Below are positions 61,709 to 64,000 of a DNA stretch of 64,000 bases, in pieces. Each line of letters opens with the position of its first letter. Within the stretch, counting starts at the first letter, position 1. A program made the translations under genes and the position numbers. The DNA is taken from the NCBI GenBank assembly GCA_030704615.1, contig CM060732.1, positions 22,136,001 to 22,200,000 of the forward strand. Reading direction: 5' to 3'. The stretch comes from Takakia lepidozioides (Eukaryota; Streptophyta; Takakiopsida; Takakiales; Takakiaceae). The notes beneath the pieces were generated by a model. It was not told the DNA's origin. It worked only from the letters and a program-made list of their open reading frames with translations, and did no database searches.

Positions 61709-63106
61709 ATGGTGAAGCGGAAGGTCTTCGAAGTGACAGTCCCTCTCACTGAGTACGAGAAGTTCCGAGAGCGCCGGATTGCTGCCATAAAGGAGGTAGA
61801 AGCAACGTTCAAGCAGTTGATAGATGGGTGAGTTTAGTTTCTGACTTTGGATACCCACCCACTAAACTTGCGATTCGCCTTATCCTCTAACCTTCCTACA
61901 ACGATCATAAGCTTCATAGCACAAATGGGGGCGAGTAGCTGCGACTTGTACAAACAGAGAGGCAAACAACATGCAGTGAGTGACGATGAGGTTTGAGGAG
62001 GGTGTGTCATTAGGCAGGAGATGTCCGCCGTCATTCGTGGGCAACCATTACGGATCCAGTCCTCCCATGCCGTAAGGGGTCTGATTCAAAGCCATTATAT
62101 TTCAAGAACTTGTCTACAGTGTGGGCAGACTGGCCAGAATGGACTTATGAGGACACTATTCTTGTTGACGACACACCAAGAAAGGCGGCAAACAATCCTC
62201 CCTTCAGTGGGATTTTTCCAGAGCCATGGAAGGTGCAACCAGATTCACCAACTGATGAGTATCTAACAGAGGTGTTGTGGCCTTTCTTGTGGAAGGCATC
62301 GAAAACTGCCAGTATTCCCAAGTTTTTGGAGTCTCAGCCTGTTTTCGGACAACAACCATACAACACTGCTACTGTGAAGGTACAAACATTCTGACAGTGC
62401 TCCAGAGGCTACAATTTGTGGGTTCATTCATTGCATTGCTTTCCTGGATGCTTCTCATCGGTTGCTTGATTAATGCTAGGTTTTCTTTGCAGCTTTTCAT
62501 GTTGGCTTTTTTTGTTTGATTCATACTTGGATTTTGTTTCTATTCACTATTCCTATTTGCTCATTGCTTTCCTGGTTGTTCTCTGGTCTGTGACATAGGA
62601 ACTTGTGACAAACAAAGGTGATATTGTCGACAAGCCGGTACAGACGAGGGGCAAGAGTGTCGACCCGGCGAGTAGCCCCCCAAAAGAGGTCTCACAACCA
62701 CTGGTGACTGCAAATGGAGTAAGTCCAGGCCGTTGTCTTGTTTGTTTTATTTTTTCCAACCTTGGGGCTCTCTTTAATTTGCAAATGTTGAGTGTCATAG
62801 TCGTGTGTATGTCATGGGTTTTAACATCGTGTTCTTTTTTGTGTGGAGTTGGGATCACAGTTCAGGGTGGGTGACGAGGTTCGGCTGTTGGATGTGAACT
62901 CCAAACGCAAGAAATGTGGAGTATGGCTGATTGTTGCTCTTCAAGGTGTTGTGGTGGGTTACGGGTACCCTGTTGTGCCCCTTGATTATGCCTGTGTGTA
63001 CATCAAAGAGGCATGTGTCAGTAACACCCCTCTACCATATGTGAATGGTGTTAGGAACAGACCGAGTTGGGGCAGGTGGTTGGCCAGACAACACTTTGGA
63101 GTCTAA
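61709..63106 (+). CDS. CACTA second gene: FCP1-like phosphatase fragment joined to a TnpA-like C-terminal domain
   Basis: A first exon 61709-61827 encodes a charged helical N-terminus (MVKRKVFEVTVPLTEYEKFR). An exon ending at 62379 reads SDSKPLYFKNLSTVWADWPE, then EDTILVDDTPRKAANNPPFS and GIFPEPW: the second half of the FCP1/NLI-interacting HAD phosphatase domain, including its DD motif. Exons 62599-62718 and 62849-63106 follow in phase 0; the last encodes VGDEVRLLDVNSKRKKCGVW and ends RWLARQHFGV, resembling the C-terminal domain of plant CACTA TnpA-type proteins. The DxDxT catalytic motif is missing, so phosphatase activity is not expected. The junction between the first exon and the phosphatase exon is not in phase with any acceptor I can find. 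Capture of a host fragment by the transposon is inferred. Confidence 0.6.
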
Positions 63107-63599
63107 AGTTACTGAAACTTATGGAGCTGCGGAAGGGATAGTCAGTATTGCACTGTTTAACAGAGTTCTTGATTCTAATAGCACTAGAACATACTAGCTA
63201 CAACAATTCAGCCCATGTGTGGGCTTGCTTGTTTTTGGCTGGGCCTTTTGAGGCATGGATTTTTGGACCTTGTGGCTTTTGAGGTGTCCATTGGGACATT
63301 GGTCTCATTTGGATTTTTGTAATGTGATTTATAGGACTTGTATTGCCCTGTAGTTGACTATTTTCATTCTCATTGTGGTTGATAGTATGCAGGAGGGATC
63401 CATTCTGTTTTCATGTTGGAATTTCACCAAAAGATTTTAAATCATTTAATTCACTTTCATTTTAAATAATACTATTTAAAATAATACCATTAAAAAAAAA
63501 TTCCAAGGCTGCAATCTCCCTGTTCTTTTAAATATTAAATGAAAACTAAAAAATAAAATATGAACATTAAAAATATAAACTATTTCGGAAAACAATCTT

Positions 63600-64000
63600 G
63601 ATGATACGTGGCATCACTCTTGCTCAAACCAGAACACGTGGCAGTATATGACACGACATTCTTTATCCATATTTTCACCACGTGTAAAGATCCGTAGTCA
63701 TATATGCTAGTCATATATTTTGTCTGTGTGCCACATGTCACATCTCTAGTGCAACAGGTGTCCCGCTAACAACTCTCCATGTAGACATCCCTGTAGTCAT
63801 ATGAGCGAGTCATGTAGTCATCACGTGTGAAATCTGTCATAACACACGTGTCCCGCTAGCGCCTCTCCATGTAGGCATCACTGTGCAGACATGTAGTCAT
63901 ATGATCATGGCAAGAAGTCGTGACATGTCAAATTCGCAGTGGCGCACGTGTCCATCCGTCGCCTCTCCATGTAGGCATCACTTTGCAGACATATAGTCAT
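63600..64000. repeat. CACTA right subterminal repeats
   Basis: A unit of 90-100 bases recurs with CTCTCCATGTAG at 63773, 63863 and 63963, each preceded by an ACGTGTCC- or AGGTGTCC-like word and followed by GTAGTCAT. ACGTG words also recur at irregular spacing. The array continues to the window end. Confidence 0.8.

Larger units (their letters stand above)
54791..64000. mobile_element. CACTA (En/Spm-type) DNA transposon, right tip outside the window
   Basis: The left end reads CACTACAAGAGATGAGCG, the classic CACTA terminal inverted repeat. Subterminal DNA at both sides is crowded with TGACTAC and GTAGTCAT words (54800-55080 and 63680-64000). Inside are a tnp2-type transposase on the minus strand and a divergent second gene on the plus strand. 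The element is at least 9.2 kb. Its right TIR is expected shortly after 64000. Confidence 0.9.

Overview
The window is nuclear DNA from a land plant. Eight split host genes all belong to plant families: an AlkB-like oxygenase, a conserved 298-residue protein, a ubiquitin-L40 fusion, an amino acid permease, a plastid DnaJ-type zinc protein, CCB1, MED7 and a CRS2-associated factor. Two further plant genes encode a seven-helix receptor-like protein and a two-pass membrane protein. Introns are mostly 0.1-0.9 kb with GT-AG ends. Between the genes lie LINE, SINE, MITE and CACTA insertions. Several proteins look diverged from flowering-plant versions, so a non-seed plant (moss, liverwort, lycophyte or fern) is my guess. 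The sequence alone does not settle the species.

Layout. 1-2.1 kb: LINE-type ORF1 (minus), open to the window edge. 2.9-5.4 kb: AlkB-like oxygenase (plus). 5.9-8.6 kb: conserved unknown protein (minus), head-to-head with the ubiquitin-L40 gene (9.2-10.5 kb, plus). 11.2-14.6 kb: amino acid permease (minus). 14.6-24.5 kb: gene-poor, with a MITE holding a SINE, two more foldback elements, a second SINE and an unassigned frame built of a duplicated 83-residue unit. 24.5-27.9 kb: seven-helix protein (plus), with a LINE relic in an intron. 28.5-28.8 kb: 38-bp minisatellite. 31.1-33.2 kb: DnaJ-type cysteine-rich protein (minus). 34.4-37.5 kb: CCB1 (minus). 37.9-39.4 kb: MED7 (plus). 40.9-45.6 kb: CRS2-associated factor (minus). 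46.6-51.5 kb: membrane protein (minus). 52.9-54.3 kb: decayed LINE ORF1 (plus). 54.8 kb to the end: a CACTA transposon whose right tip lies outside the window.

How genes work together. Three neighbouring genes serve the chloroplast: the DnaJ-type protein, CCB1 (cytochrome b6f haem attachment) and the CRS2-associated factor (group II intron splicing). The first exon of CCB1 appears to be a duplicate of the first exon of its DnaJ-type neighbour, and a copy of another exon of that neighbour is stranded in CCB1 intron 1. This looks like transit-peptide acquisition by local duplication.

The other standout is the CACTA element. Its transposase (minus) carries a stop and a frameshift. Beside it is a divergent second gene (plus) in which part of an FCP1-like phosphatase domain is spliced in phase to a C-terminal domain resembling TnpA-type proteins.

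Most gene models below were assembled by hand from splice sites and reading phase. Several exons are too short, or lack the ATG, to show as open reading frames.
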